Assembly: GCA_964491625.1 (NCBI GenBank) | Contig: CAZBIU010000108.1 | Location: 1 to 18,689, forward strand | Source of the DNA: Fen-1118 sp964491625 | Lineage (GTDB): Bacteria; Myxococcota_A; Polyangia; Fen-1088 | DNA: 18,689 nucleotides | Direction: 5' to 3' | Shown: one piece after another, positions 1 to 7,874 of the stretch | Layout: each line of letters starts with the position of its first letter | How positions within the stretch are numbered: the stretch's first letter is position 1 | The notes under the pieces: model-generated | Database searches by the model: none | What the model was told of the DNA's origin: nothing | What the model saw: the letters and a program-made list of their open reading frames with translations, nothing else | Program-made: the position numbers and the translations under genes

Positions 1-2021
1 GCCTGGGTACTGGGGGCTCCGCCGGAGGCGGAGGCGCTGGGGGCAGCGCAGGCGCCGCGGGGAGCGGCGGCGCGGCCGGTACCGTTGGCTTCGACGGAGG
101 CTCTCAAACATCGGCTCTGACGTTCGACGTGTCGACCAGCGCCGACCCCGTCGCTCCGGGCGCACGACTTCTCTACACGATCACGGTGGGCAACACATCC
201 AACGTCTCTGTCGCCGGCGTTACCGTAACTTGGTTGCTGCCGACGGGCGTGCAATTCAACTACGCGAACGACAGTGAGCCCAATAGCAGCCTTTGCGCGG
301 GCAGCGCAACCTGCAGCGCCAATGGGCAGGCCACCTGGAGCCTCGGAACCCTGGCCGCCGGTTCGAGCCGCACGATCACGGTCAACGTGCTGGTTCTGAC
401 CTCGTTGGGCAACGGCGACTCTATCGCCGCGTCCTTCAAGCTGACCGCGACGGGTGTGAACCCAGTCACCTTCAACAAGACCGTCCAGGTCTACACGGGT
501 TCGTCCGCCCAGCTCTCGACGGGCACTGCGGTCAACCCTGCGACACCCGGGCAGAAGCTCACGCTTGACCTCGACGTCGGGCAGCTCGGGACCAACGCGC
601 TCACGAATGCCGTCCTCCAGGCGACCCTAGCTCCGGGACTGACCATTGCCGCCATCGGCCAAGACGGAGCGCAGGTATCGCCGGGAGTGGTCACTTGGAA
701 CATCGGCGGCATGGGCGTCGGTGCGGCCCTCCACAGGACCGTCGACGTCACCGTCGACGCCAACGTGCCCGCAGGGGCGATTCTTACCACCCGCGCGACG
801 CTCACGTACGACGGCGGGCTGGCCGTCGACGCGGCCGCCGAGTACGCGATTCGCGTGGCCGGCGTGGCGCCGTTCCTCTCGATTGTTCTCGCAGCGACGC
901 CGTCGCCGGCCGTTCCAGGCGGTCGCATCCTGTATACGGCCACCATCAGCAATCTGTCTTCCCGGTCGGTCGATGGGATCTCGCTGTTGATGCGATTTCC
1001 GGTCGGGTTGCAGATGAACTATTCGAACGACGCGGCGCCCGACAGCTCGCTGTGCGCCGGCAGCGCAACCTGCAGCGCTGGCCTCGAGGCGGTTTGGTCA
1101 CTCGGGACCCTCGCCGCGGGCGCTAGCCGTCCGGTGACCCTCAACCCGCAGGTCCTCGCCAATACCCTCGGGAACGGAAGCCTCGTCCGAGCGCTGTTTG
1201 CGCTCAGCGCGACGGGCGTCGACCAGATCGATGCGGTCAAGACGGTGCAGATCTATGACAGTCCCGCGGCCCAGCTCGCCTTCGGCGCCACCGCCAACCC
1301 GGTGATCGCCACGCAGGCCTTCACCTACAACTTCGACATCGGTCAGATTGGTTTGAATGCGCTGACCAATGCCCAGTTGCGCGCCACCCTCCCGCACGGC
1401 GTGACGGTGGGGACCATCTCGGGTGGCGGCGCCCAGGATGCCTCGGGCGACATCGTGTGGAACCTCGGCACCGTCGCAGTAGGAGCTGATCTGCATCTTA
1501 CCGTGGAGGTGACGGGAGACGGCACGGCCCCTCCCGGAACCATCCTCGCCGGGCGGGCGGCGCTGACCTACGACGGCGGCGCCGAGATCGACGCGGTGAC
1601 GGACTACGCGATACCCGTTGTCGCCGCTCCGCAAGGGATGACGCTCACAGTGACGGCGAGCCCCAACCCGGCCGTTCCCGGAAACCGACTGCTCTATACC
1701 GCGACCGTGACGAATACGACCGCTCGGGCGGTGGACACCGTCCAGCTCTACCTGCGGGTTCCGGTGGGGCTGCAATTCAATTATGCAAACGACGCCGATC
1801 CGAACGCCGGCCTCTGCGCGGGCAGCGCGACCTGCAGCGCGGGACTGGAGGCGACCTGGGAGCTCGGCTCCATGGCCTCGGGCGCGAGCCAGATCGTCAC
1901 CGTCAATGCCCAGGTACTGACCAGCCTGCTTGGGGGCAGCCTTATCCCGGACACCTTCTGGCTGTCGGCGTCGGGGCTCGATGCGCCGATCCTGGTCCCC
2001 TTGGTAATCCCGGCCAGCTAG
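1..2021 (+). CDS. Surface/secreted DUF11-repeat protein, 5' end missing
   Basis: The reading frame is open from the first base, so the gene starts outside the window. The first GTG (129) is not the start, because the first strand of the first repeat (ALTFDV, from 114) lies upstream of it. Bases 3-100 encode a Gly/Ala/Ser-rich linker of the kind that follows export signals in myxobacterial surface proteins. The rest alternates two module types, A-B-A-B-A. A modules open with a PGxRLLYT-type strand, as in the DUF11/TIGR01451 conserved repeat, and contain NYxND followed by LCAGSATCSA. Counting from 129, NY begins at residues 44, 297 and 551, a period of 253-254 residues. B modules begin AQLSTGTAVNP or AQLAFGATANP. 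Such modules are immunoglobulin-like, usually extracellular and structural or adhesive. The two cysteines in each A module probably form a disulphide. The last A module ends almost at the stop, so no anchor or sorting signal is visible. The exact role is unknown. Confidence 0.85.
   Translation, partial: LGTGGSAGGGGAGGSAGAAGSGGAAGTVGFDGGSQTSALTFDVSTSADPVAPGARLLYTITVGNTSNVSVAGVTVTWLLPTGVQFNYANDSEPNSSLCAGSATCSANGQATWSLGTLAAGSSRTITVNVLVLTSLGNGDSIAASFKLTATGVNPVTFNKTVQVYTGSSAQLSTGTAVNPATPGQKLTLDLDVGQLGTNALTNAVLQATLAPGLTIAAIGQDGAQVSPGVVTWNIGGMGVGAALHRTVDVTVDANVPAGAILTTRATLTYDGGLAVDAAAEYAIRVAGVAPFLSIVLAATPSPAVPGGRILYTATISNLSSRSVDGISLLMRFPVGLQMNYSNDAAPDSSLCAGSATCSAGLEAVWSLGTLAAGASRPVTLNPQVLANTLGNGSLVRALFALSATGVDQIDAVKTVQIYDSPAAQLAFGATANPVIATQAFTYNFDIGQIGLNALTNAQLRATLPHGVTVGTISGGGAQDASGDIVWNLGTVAVGADLHLTVEVTGDGTAPPGTILAGRAALTYDGGAEIDAVTDYAIPVVAAPQGMTLTVTASPNPAVPGNRLLYTATVTNTTARAVDTVQLYLRVPVGLQFNYANDADPNAGLCAGSATCSAGLEATWELGSMASGASQIVTVNAQVLTSLLGGSLIPDTFWLSASGLDAPILVPLVIPAS
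117..2018 (+). repeat. Intragenic A-B-A-B-A tandem repeat, about 760 bp period
   Basis: Coding repeats inside the DUF11 protein. A modules start near 117, 873 and 1638; B modules start near 500 and 1260. The best-conserved stretch is the NYxND...LCAGSATCSA segment, which is also similar at DNA level (gcgggcagcgcaacctgcag and near variants at about 297, 1056 and 1818). The last unit lacks its B half. Confidence 0.8.
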
Positions 2022-2046
2022 AGTCGAGCCGCCTAGATCGCAGGGT

Positions 2047-2073
2047 GGTCCAGGCCGGTAGCGGCATTGGACC
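2047..2073. terminator. Weak hairpin between convergent genes
   Basis: GGTCCA (2047-2052) pairs with TGGACC (2068-2073) around a GC-rich 15-base loop. It lies in the 93-base gap between two convergent genes. There is no T-run on either side, so a terminator role is only suggested by position. Confidence 0.2.
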
Positions 2074-2114
2074 CCCGCGATGGCACCCGACACCACAAAC
2101 CACACCGCCGCAAT

Positions 2115-3215
2115 TCAGGTTACGTTGAAGGTGACCAGCTCGCTGCCGCCGTAGCCGTCGGCAGGGTCGCTGTCATCCGATGATGGATCGCTCTGACTTC
2201 CGGAAAGGGTGGTGCACCTCACCTGAAGTGCGTGAGGGCCTGGCTCGAGCACCATGTCGTAGTGCCAGAGCGTCCAGATATCGGGTCCCGGGGAGTAGTC
2301 GCGTGTCGCCGGAAGCCACTCGCCCCCATCCACGGACACCTCCACGGAAACAATCGGATCGCTGCCGGCGAATGCGGTTCCATTGACAACGATCTCTCCA
2401 GCGGGTACGTCGTCGAGAGGATCGTGAACCAACGCGTTGGTTTGGTAAACGGCATCCTTGGACCAACCCAATTGGTCCCAGTATCCAGCAAACGGCTGAT
2501 CGACGAAGTCGATACTGGTAATCCATTTCGGGTTCTTCATGCCGTAACGCCCAGGCACGAGGAGTCGCACCGGATAACCGTGCTCCGTCGGTAGCGGAAC
2601 GCCGTTCATGAGCCAAACCAGCCATGCGGGTTTCTGCAGATCCTCCACCGGATCAGACGTGAAATAGCCGTCTACGCTTCTGAACACCAGCTCTATCGTG
2701 CCCGGCGAGACTTGAACGCCCGCTGCGTCGAACACTTCAGTCAGGGGAAGCCCTGTCCATATCGCATTGGAAATCGCCAAGTAGCGCGGACCCGCGCTGA
2801 TGCACTCCAGGGTGTGCTCCTTGTTGCGGGCAGGAAGACTTGTCAGAGTGGTGTAGTCGAGGCTGGCGATTTCGACGCCGCGGTCCTGGATTGAGAGAGC
2901 CCAAGTGGAGGCATCGACCTCCGGATTCGAGCAACAGCTCGTGATGTAGAAGTGTTCATTGGGAGTGATGGGGCCGTAGGCTGTTACAGGCTGAGGCCCA
3001 CTCGGCTCGCTGGCATCTTGCTTCGACGAGCCGGCGTCTGATGGCGAATCCAAGTACGCGTCCTTCGGCGGGAAAACGCCCCCGTCTCCGCGCGAGTCTC
3101 GGCGGGGTGGCAGGCAGGCCGCGAGGCCTGCCGAGGCAACAGCTCCCATGCTCCGTTCCAGAAACTCACGACGAGTTTGAACTTGCACAGTCAAGCGTGC
3201 TCGGCGTCGCGCCAT
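2115..3215 (-). CDS. Tat-exported molybdopterin oxidoreductase, sulfite oxidase family
   Basis: Members bind molybdenum cofactor and oxidise or reduce small oxyanions or sulfoxides outside the cytoplasm. The ATG at 3215 is chosen over a TTG at 3239 because GGAGG sits 5 bases upstream of it, giving 366 residues. The N-terminus has a twin-arginine signal (TRREFL, Arg15-Arg16), a hydrophobic stretch and a lipobox-like GLAAC (Cys34), then an Asp/Ser/Pro linker to about residue 75. The Mo domain follows: TPNEHFYITSC (84-94), HTLECISAGPR with Cys138 as the expected Mo-ligand cysteine, VFDAAGV (161-167) and PGRYGMKNPKWI (221-232). The C-terminal 110 residues look like the immunoglobulin-like dimerisation domain. 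No haem domain and no partner cytochrome are adjacent, so the electron carrier is unknown. Substrate cannot be told; sulfite is one possibility. Confidence 0.88.
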   Translation of the reverse strand: MARRRARLTVQVQTRREFLERSMGAVASAGLAACLPPRRDSRGDGGVFPPKDAYLDSPSDAGSSKQDASEPSGPQPVTAYGPITPNEHFYITSCCSNPEVDASTWALSIQDRGVEIASLDYTTLTSLPARNKEHTLECISAGPRYLAISNAIWTGLPLTEVFDAAGVQVSPGTIELVFRSVDGYFTSDPVEDLQKPAWLVWLMNGVPLPTEHGYPVRLLVPGRYGMKNPKWITSIDFVDQPFAGYWDQLGWSKDAVYQTNALVHDPLDDVPAGEIVVNGTAFAGSDPIVSVEVSVDGGEWLPATRDYSPGPDIWTLWHYDMVLEPGPHALQVRCTTLSGSQSDPSSDDSDPADGYGGSELVTFNVT

Positions 3216-3552
3216 GTAAACCTCCGCTGAAAGACCCAAGTCTTAAGCGGGCAAGGACTCGGTACAAGCGCCTTCTTGCATGTCGCACTGCAACCCAGAG
3301 CATAACGGGACAAGCGGAGTCCTCTTTTGTTTCGCGACGCGAAGTGGATTTCCGGCGGGTCATCGTGCGCGGTGCTGTCGGCAACCCGACATCGGAGGAG
3401 CTCATGTCGCTGATGGGCTACCGACGGCTAGGACAATTCGCACAGGATTCTCCGCTCAATCGGTCCGGCATCTGGTTTGCGTAGGACAGGTTGGGGCGAG
3501 CGACCCGATCGAGTTTTCCCGTCACGTCAAACGCACAAAGGAGACTATCAAC
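3216..3552. other. 337-base non-coding gap between divergent genes
   Basis: This gap separates the leftward molybdenum oxidoreductase from the rightward 95-residue protein. Apart from the ribosome binding sites at both ends and a sigma-54-like promoter at 3466-3480 (listed separately), I see no gene, repeat or strong hairpin. Open frames crossing it have no ribosome binding site and no recognisable protein content. Confidence 0.5.
3466..3480 (+). promoter_or_regulatory. Sigma-54-like promoter (-24/-12) candidate
   Basis: The sequence cGGCAt-N5-TTGC has GG and GC elements exactly 10 bases apart, matching TGGCAC-N5-TTGC at GGCA and TTGC. Transcription would begin near 3492, leaving about a 60-base leader before the ATG at 3553. 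A sigma-54 activator is encoded elsewhere in this window, but nothing links it to this site. A chance match is possible. Confidence 0.3.
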
Positions 3553-3840
3553 ATGGCCGACCCGGTAGGCAGCGTAACCCAAACCCAGGCTCCGGCCCAG
3601 GCTGCGGCCGTACGTTCCAAGCCACCCGAATCCCGGCGGGAGACCGTCCCGAGCGATTCCGTGCAGCTGAGCAGCGCTGCACAGTCGGCGTTGCGAGAGG
3701 CTTCGGAAACCCCGGCCCAAACCGCCAAGGAAGCTGGCACCGGTGATCTGCAAGCGAGGAGGCTGCTGGCCAAAGAGGAAGCCGCCAAAGAGGCCGCCGC
3801 CAAAGAGGAAGCTGCGAATACGAAGCACGTTGTGGCATGA
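3553..3840 (+). CDS. 95-residue charged protein, function unknown
   Basis: The ATG at 3553 is preceded by AAAGGAG with a 9-base spacer; the frame extends upstream to 3280 but has no ribosome binding site there and reads as non-protein-like. The product starts MADPVGSVTQTQAPAQ, is rich in Ala, Gln, Pro and Glu, and has no signal peptide or membrane segment. SDSVQLSSAAQSAL in the middle resembles the short serine/alanine motif found in FlgM-type and other flagellar small proteins, but the match is too short to name it. The C-terminus is an alpha-helical Lys/Glu/Ala repeat (KEEAAKEAAAKEEAA) that could form a single helix or coiled coil. It stands alone between convergent and divergent neighbours. 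No function is assigned. Confidence 0.7.
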   Translation: MADPVGSVTQTQAPAQAAAVRSKPPESRRETVPSDSVQLSSAAQSALREASETPAQTAKEAGTGDLQARRLLAKEEAAKEAAAKEEAANTKHVVA

Positions 3841-3937
3841 TCCAAAGCGCGAGCTGAGAATTTTCGCGAACCTCAGGTAAAGCCGGAGCAGTGAGAGCCC
3901 TGCCCCCCTCTACCCGAGAGATCGGAATGGCCGCGAA

Positions 3938-4543
3938 TCACTGGGTGAGGGTCACGCAGTCGGCGGCCAGCGCCGCCTGCGCAGGGGTAGGATTGTCAGG
4001 GCACTGGAGATTGCCCCCGGTCTTCTCACCGACGGTCAGGTAGGTGCGGGTTCCAAAGGAAACCGAATCTCCCGGACATGTGGGCGGACCCTGGATGGCG
4101 GACACGTCGTCCACCGCGGCAAGGTCTTGCAGGAACTTGACCAGCTCGGGCGAACCGAGAGGAAGGGTTGTTACCGTCGATGCATCGGACGCACCATCGT
4201 TCCATACACTGCCGACCATGGTGCGCACGGCGCTGGCGTCCGAGTACACGACCACAGTCAGGCTACCATAGTTGGTTCCCCTCCGAAGCACCTGCGCCAC
4301 CTCCGTGGGTGTCTCGACCAATATCGCCGATGCGTCGGCGAGCACAGGCTCGTCCGCGATCCGAACATCTGGCGCGCTGCTAGCCAAGCCTGCGTCCACC
4401 GATGCCACGACATCAGCACCGCCTTCAGCCGCATCCGGGCCGCTCCTGCCATCGGAACCCGAGACGAGGTGCAATCCCCCCTGGCAGGCGGCGCAAGCGG
4501 CGACAGCAGCCCATAGGACAGGTGGCACTCGCGGCCGGGACAT
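3938..4543 (-). CDS. Small lipoprotein, function unknown
   Basis: 201 residues. The N-terminus has basic residues, a hydrophobic stretch (VLWAAVAACAAC) and two possible lipid-accepting cysteines, Cys17 and Cys20. Then comes a low-complexity Asp/Ala/Ser-rich linker to about residue 75, typical of exported lipoproteins in myxobacteria. The rest is a small globular region with three cysteines outside the signal (in PPTCPGD, NLQCPDN and AADCVTL), which may form disulphides. No known family is recognised. There is no clear ribosome binding site before the ATG at 4543. The gene follows tag on the same strand after 88 bases, which may be accidental. Confidence 0.65.
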   Translation of the reverse strand: MSRPRVPPVLWAAVAACAACQGGLHLVSGSDGRSGPDAAEGGADVVASVDAGLASSAPDVRIADEPVLADASAILVETPTEVAQVLRRGTNYGSLTVVVYSDASAVRTMVGSVWNDGASDASTVTTLPLGSPELVKFLQDLAAVDDVSAIQGPPTCPGDSVSFGTRTYLTVGEKTGGNLQCPDNPTPAQAALAADCVTLTQ

Positions 4544-4631
4544 GAACCGAGTCTACGACACCAAGCCGAGTGAACTCTACGAAGAAGTCTCTGCCACCGC
4601 CACGAGCGCCGACGCCTACCGAAGAGAAGGT

Positions 4632-5252
4632 TCATGGCTTGGCGGCCAAGTAAAACGCCTTTCCCAGGCGGGCCACGGCCTTGTGACGATGACACGTCAC
4701 CAGGTGGTCATTGACCATGCCAACGGCCTGCATGTACGCGTACATGATGGTGGAACCAACGAAATTGAAACCGCGGTGTCGTAGGTCCTGGCTGAAAGCA
4801 TCCGAGATTTCGGTCCGCGCCGGTATTTCCCTCAAGCTCGAGAATCGGTTCTGAAGGGGACGGCCATCGACAAAGCGCCATTGATACGCCGCAAACGAGC
4901 CGAACTCGGCCTGCACCTGGAGAAAAGCGCGTGCGTTGTTGACCGCGGAAGTCACCTTGGCCCGATTGCGGACAATGCCCGGATCCTGAAGCAAACGATC
5001 GACATCCTTGGCATTGAAGCGTGCCACCTTGCGCGGATCGAACCCGGCAAAGGCACGCCGGTAGCCTTCGCGTTTGCGCAGAATCGTCAGCCAACTCAAG
5101 CCCGCCTGGGCGCCCTCGAGAAGCAGAAGCTCGAACAGCTTGTCGTCGTCGCGCACCGGTATCCCCCATTCCTCGTCGTGATAGCGAATGTAGAGCGGCT
5201 CCCCGCCGGCCCAGTCGCAACGCTTCGAAGCAGGCGAACGTGTTTCAGCCAT
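4632..5252 (-). CDS. tag: DNA-3-methyladenine glycosylase I
   Basis: Base-excision repair enzyme that removes 3-methyladenine from alkylated DNA in the cytoplasm. The 206 residues align along their length with E. coli Tag (187 residues) as I recall it. The zinc-site residues are present: Cys12 (RCDW), His25 (YHDEEWG), His183 and Cys187 (HLVTC, with the E. coli His-x3-Cys spacing). The active-site block EGAQAGLSW (46-54) holds the conserved catalytic Glu46 and the base-stacking Trp54. RGFNFVGSTIMYAYMQA is the family's C-terminal helix. The ATG at 5252 fits the family start with a short N-terminal extension. It seems transcribed alone; no other DNA repair gene is near. Confidence 0.96.
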   Translation of the reverse strand: MAETRSPASKRCDWAGGEPLYIRYHDEEWGIPVRDDDKLFELLLLEGAQAGLSWLTILRKREGYRRAFAGFDPRKVARFNAKDVDRLLQDPGIVRNRAKVTSAVNNARAFLQVQAEFGSFAAYQWRFVDGRPLQNRFSSLREIPARTEISDAFSQDLRHRGFNFVGSTIMYAYMQAVGMVNDHLVTCHRHKAVARLGKAFYLAAKP

Positions 5253-5328
5253 GCAGGAAACCTTAGCAGGAGGTTGGCAGCGGACGAGCCCAAGCGTGAC
5301 ATCGGCCGGCTGTCCCGGCGCATGGTCA

Positions 5329-5390
5329 GGTCGGGCGGCAGGTCAGCGCGCCACCGCTTGCTTAGCGGCAGTCGCCGTCGCCGCCCGACC
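5329..5390. repeat. Nested inverted repeat, 11-bp perfect outer arms
   Basis: GGTCGGGCGGC (5329-5339) and GCCGCCCGACC (5380-5390) are perfect reverse complements separated by 40 bases. Inside lies a second perfect hairpin, CCGCT (5354-5358) with AGCGG (5364-5368) and a five-base loop. The element sits in the 243-base gap downstream of the leftward lipoprotein gene (stop at 5496) and upstream of tag. It could be a terminator without a T-run, a small structured RNA or a leader element. No tRNA fold is visible. Confidence 0.55.
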
Positions 5391-5495
5391 GAGAAACCAC
5401 CGAGGAGCGGCGGCCTGCTAAGCCCCTTCGGTTTACAGCGCCACTTTGTGGTTGCTGCGTGGTCCGCCAACCATCGACTGGGAGCGGTCCCGCGG

Positions 5496-6788
5496 CTACG
5501 GCGTGAAGGTCCCTGATTGGGCGGTCCAGGTTTCGCGGGTTCCGTCCTGCGGGGCAGAGCCCGCGCGCGAGGGTCGGCTGGTCCCGACCTGCCAACTCGT
5601 CGACGTGCCGACTGCCAAATCCCAGACGCTGTTCCAGCCAGCGACGTTCCGCAGATCGGGAACCGTCACGATCCCATTGTCTCCGCTTGCATAGTTGGGC
5701 GAAACATCGAGGTGCCACCACTTGTCATTCAGGGCATCGGGGCCCTGCGTGTAATTGGCAAAGCGAATCAATCCTGGCTCTGTGACGGGCCACGCGGCGG
5801 TCAAGCGCACGTCGCCAGGGCCGCCTCCATTCGAAACAGTGGCACCGGACGGAAGTGACGGGATCACCAGTTGATGACCGGTGGGCGAATGAAAATAGGA
5901 GGCGACATGGCCGACCCCGGCCGCTGATTCGTACTGGTACTCGACTTCGTAGAGGTCTCCTGGAGCTTGCTTTGAGGAAGGCAAGAACATGAATGGAACT
6001 GTCGCGCCCGAAGCGATTCCTTGGTTCATTGGAACATCGCCGCCGGCGGTGATCAGTGAGACGCCTGCATAAATGTAGTCGGCGATGGGCGTATTCGTGA
6101 GAGTGACTTGGCCAGCCTGCAAGGGCACAGACTCGGCGCTGGAGAGAGCGATGAGCGGGATAGTCATGTCAGGGACGAGACGCAGGTTTCGCCTGACAAC
6201 CATGCGTGTGGGTAACCCGTGCAAGGGACCCGCCGTGACCAGCAAGTCGCCGGTCTCTGGCCAGTCCGCGTCGGTCGCATAACCCAAGCCAGGTGGCAGG
6301 GTCTCGAACGATTGTCCCGCGATAGACACCATCGCATGCTCATCGTTCGCCAGCCCGGCGACCGACCAGCCGATGGTGCCGTGCTGGGTGCGAAGGTTGC
6401 TGCTTGGCCCGCTCAGGTCGAGCTCGAGTCCATTGAGGCAGTCGTCTACGGTCAGGTAAGCAACCGACACTTCTACATGGCCGAGTCCAAGGTTGGCTGC
6501 GACAAGGAAGCCCAGTTGCCTGGACGGATCCTTCAACACGAATTCGTATTCCTGGCCCCCTTTCTCGATAGGCTGGATGGGAATCCATGGGCCGGCGCCG
6601 TCTTGATACGCGGCCCACTCGTCAGGCAGGTTGTTGGGTATGCGAAAGACGCGCCTGACCGTGACAGCTCCCTCACTTGCGGCTCCCTGGATCTCGTTCG
6701 ACGAGAGGCCGTCTCTTCCACACCCGGATGCCGCGAACAGAGTCGCCAGACAGAATGAAGTGATTGCTGATTTTCGAAAGGTCACCAT
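5496..6788 (-). CDS. Exported lipoprotein, function unknown
   Basis: 430 residues. The N-terminus is a lipoprotein signal: Lys/Arg near the start, a hydrophobic stretch, and AASGC with Cys23 as the lipid site. The mature part is mostly predicted beta-strand with many Gly, Pro, Thr and Ser residues and aromatic residues in the C-terminal third (KWWHLDVSPNY, WNSVWDLAVG). Only one cysteine remains after Cys23, in DDCLNG. I recognise no enzyme motif or named family. The ATG at 6788 has only a weak ribosome binding site. The gene is divergent from the alpha/beta hydrolase and is followed by the nested inverted repeat. Its beta-rich nature fits a surface or periplasmic role, but this is inference. 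Confidence 0.72.
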   Translation of the reverse strand: MVTFRKSAITSFCLATLFAASGCGRDGLSSNEIQGAASEGAVTVRRVFRIPNNLPDEWAAYQDGAGPWIPIQPIEKGGQEYEFVLKDPSRQLGFLVAANLGLGHVEVSVAYLTVDDCLNGLELDLSGPSSNLRTQHGTIGWSVAGLANDEHAMVSIAGQSFETLPPGLGYATDADWPETGDLLVTAGPLHGLPTRMVVRRNLRLVPDMTIPLIALSSAESVPLQAGQVTLTNTPIADYIYAGVSLITAGGDVPMNQGIASGATVPFMFLPSSKQAPGDLYEVEYQYESAAGVGHVASYFHSPTGHQLVIPSLPSGATVSNGGGPGDVRLTAAWPVTEPGLIRFANYTQGPDALNDKWWHLDVSPNYASGDNGIVTVPDLRNVAGWNSVWDLAVGTSTSWQVGTSRPSRAGSAPQDGTRETWTAQSGTFTP

Positions 6789-7014
6789 GGTGCACTCAGG
6801 GAGCGTCGGGATGCAAACCCTGGTCCACGCGAGGAATGCGCCCAGACCCGCAGGCCAGCAGCAGGCTTCCGCGGCATAATCCGCAATGGTGTCAGCGGTG
6901 CACGACGACTTGCATATCTCTGACGAATTGTCACGGTGCCCGCAGCCCCCGGCCCTGGCAGCACCATCGAACCGGGGCTAGCCTTGTCGCTCTTCTTTTC
7001 CTCGAGAGGTTGCC

Positions 7015-7836
7015 GTGCCGCACATCACGATTCATGGACAAGACCTTCACTACCTCGACCGCGGCGCCGGCTTTCCCGTGGTTTTCGGTGAAAGCTATTT
7101 GTGGGACGCTGCCATGTGGGCGCCGCAGGTCGAAGGGCTCTCCACCCGCTACCGCTGCATCGTCCCGGAGCTCTGGGGGCATGGGAAATCCGGTACCGTT
7201 CCTGAGGTGCCCTATTCGATGTCCAAGCTGGCCGGCGACATGCGAGGCCTGGCCGATGGGCTGGGGCTCGACCAGTTCGCCATCGTTGGCCTTTCCGTGG
7301 GCGGGATTTGGGGGATCGAGATGGCACTCGATTGCCCGGATCGGGTGAAGGCGCTGGTGCTGATGGACACGGTCGCCGGCGCCGAGCCCACGGCGACGAG
7401 GGCGCTGTACTTCGGCATGCTGGACGTCATGGAACGCGTGGGTGCGATCCCTCCGCCGCTGGCCGAGCAAGTCGTGCCACTCTACTTCGCGCCCGAAACA
7501 CTGACCGACAACCCAACCCTGGTCGACGGTTTTCGCCGTTCGCTTCTGGAGATTGGAAAAGACCGCCTGGCGAGTATCGTGGCGCTGGGCAGGGCGATCT
7601 TTTCGCGACCGTCGCTTCACGAGCGTTTGGGCGAGATCCGGTGCCCGACCCTGGTCGCGGTGGGGCGACACGACAGACCGCGACCGGTGCCTGAGTCACA
7701 GGCGCTGGCCGCCGCCATCGCGGGCGCCCGCCTCGAGATCATCGAAGGCGCCGGACACATCAGCGCTCTTGAGCAACCCCAGCGCGTGCTCGCCATGCTA
7801 GAGGCGTTTCTTTCGTCGGCTCTCCAGACGAGCTGA
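7015..7836 (+). CDS. Alpha/beta hydrolase with altered oxyanion motif
   Basis: 273 residues, the normal length for single-domain alpha/beta hydrolases such as lactonases and esterases. The GTG at 7015 follows GAGAGG at a good distance. The catalytic triad looks complete: nucleophile Ser94 in GLSVGG, acid Asp220 in GRHDRPRP and base His248 in GAGHIS. The strand before the first helix reads VVFGESYLWDAAMW (22-35), where relatives have HG or GHS in place of GES; Glu26 takes the usual histidine position. PELWGHGKS (51-59) is typical of the family. Overall it resembles enol-lactonase-like members, but the substrate is unknown. It is cytoplasmic, with no signal peptide, and convergent with the DUF3419 gene 38 bases downstream. 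Confidence 0.9.
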   Translation: MPHITIHGQDLHYLDRGAGFPVVFGESYLWDAAMWAPQVEGLSTRYRCIVPELWGHGKSGTVPEVPYSMSKLAGDMRGLADGLGLDQFAIVGLSVGGIWGIEMALDCPDRVKALVLMDTVAGAEPTATRALYFGMLDVMERVGAIPPPLAEQVVPLYFAPETLTDNPTLVDGFRRSLLEIGKDRLASIVALGRAIFSRPSLHERLGEIRCPTLVAVGRHDRPRPVPESQALAAAIAGARLEIIEGAGHISALEQPQRVLAMLEAFLSSALQTS

Positions 7837-7874
7837 GGCTCGATGCTTTCACATCTCCCATCGGGCTCCCGCGC

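Noticed and set aside
1098..2105. Minus-strand open frame (335 codons) opposite the DUF11 repeats
   Set aside because: Arg/Gly-rich shadow of a repeat protein, with no ribosome binding site or recognisable domain.
3280..3552. N-terminal extension of the 95-residue protein
   Set aside because: No ribosome binding site at 3280, while ATG 3553 has AAAGGAG; the extension also crosses the likely promoter.
3841..3937. Factor-independent terminator between convergent genes
   Set aside because: Only 5-bp stems (CGCGA/TCGCG and CTGAG/CTCAG) that compete with each other, and no T-run.
5253..5495. tRNA or small protein gene in the gap upstream of tag
   Set aside because: No cloverleaf with acceptor and T-arm could be found, and the open frames lack ribosome binding sites and protein-like composition.
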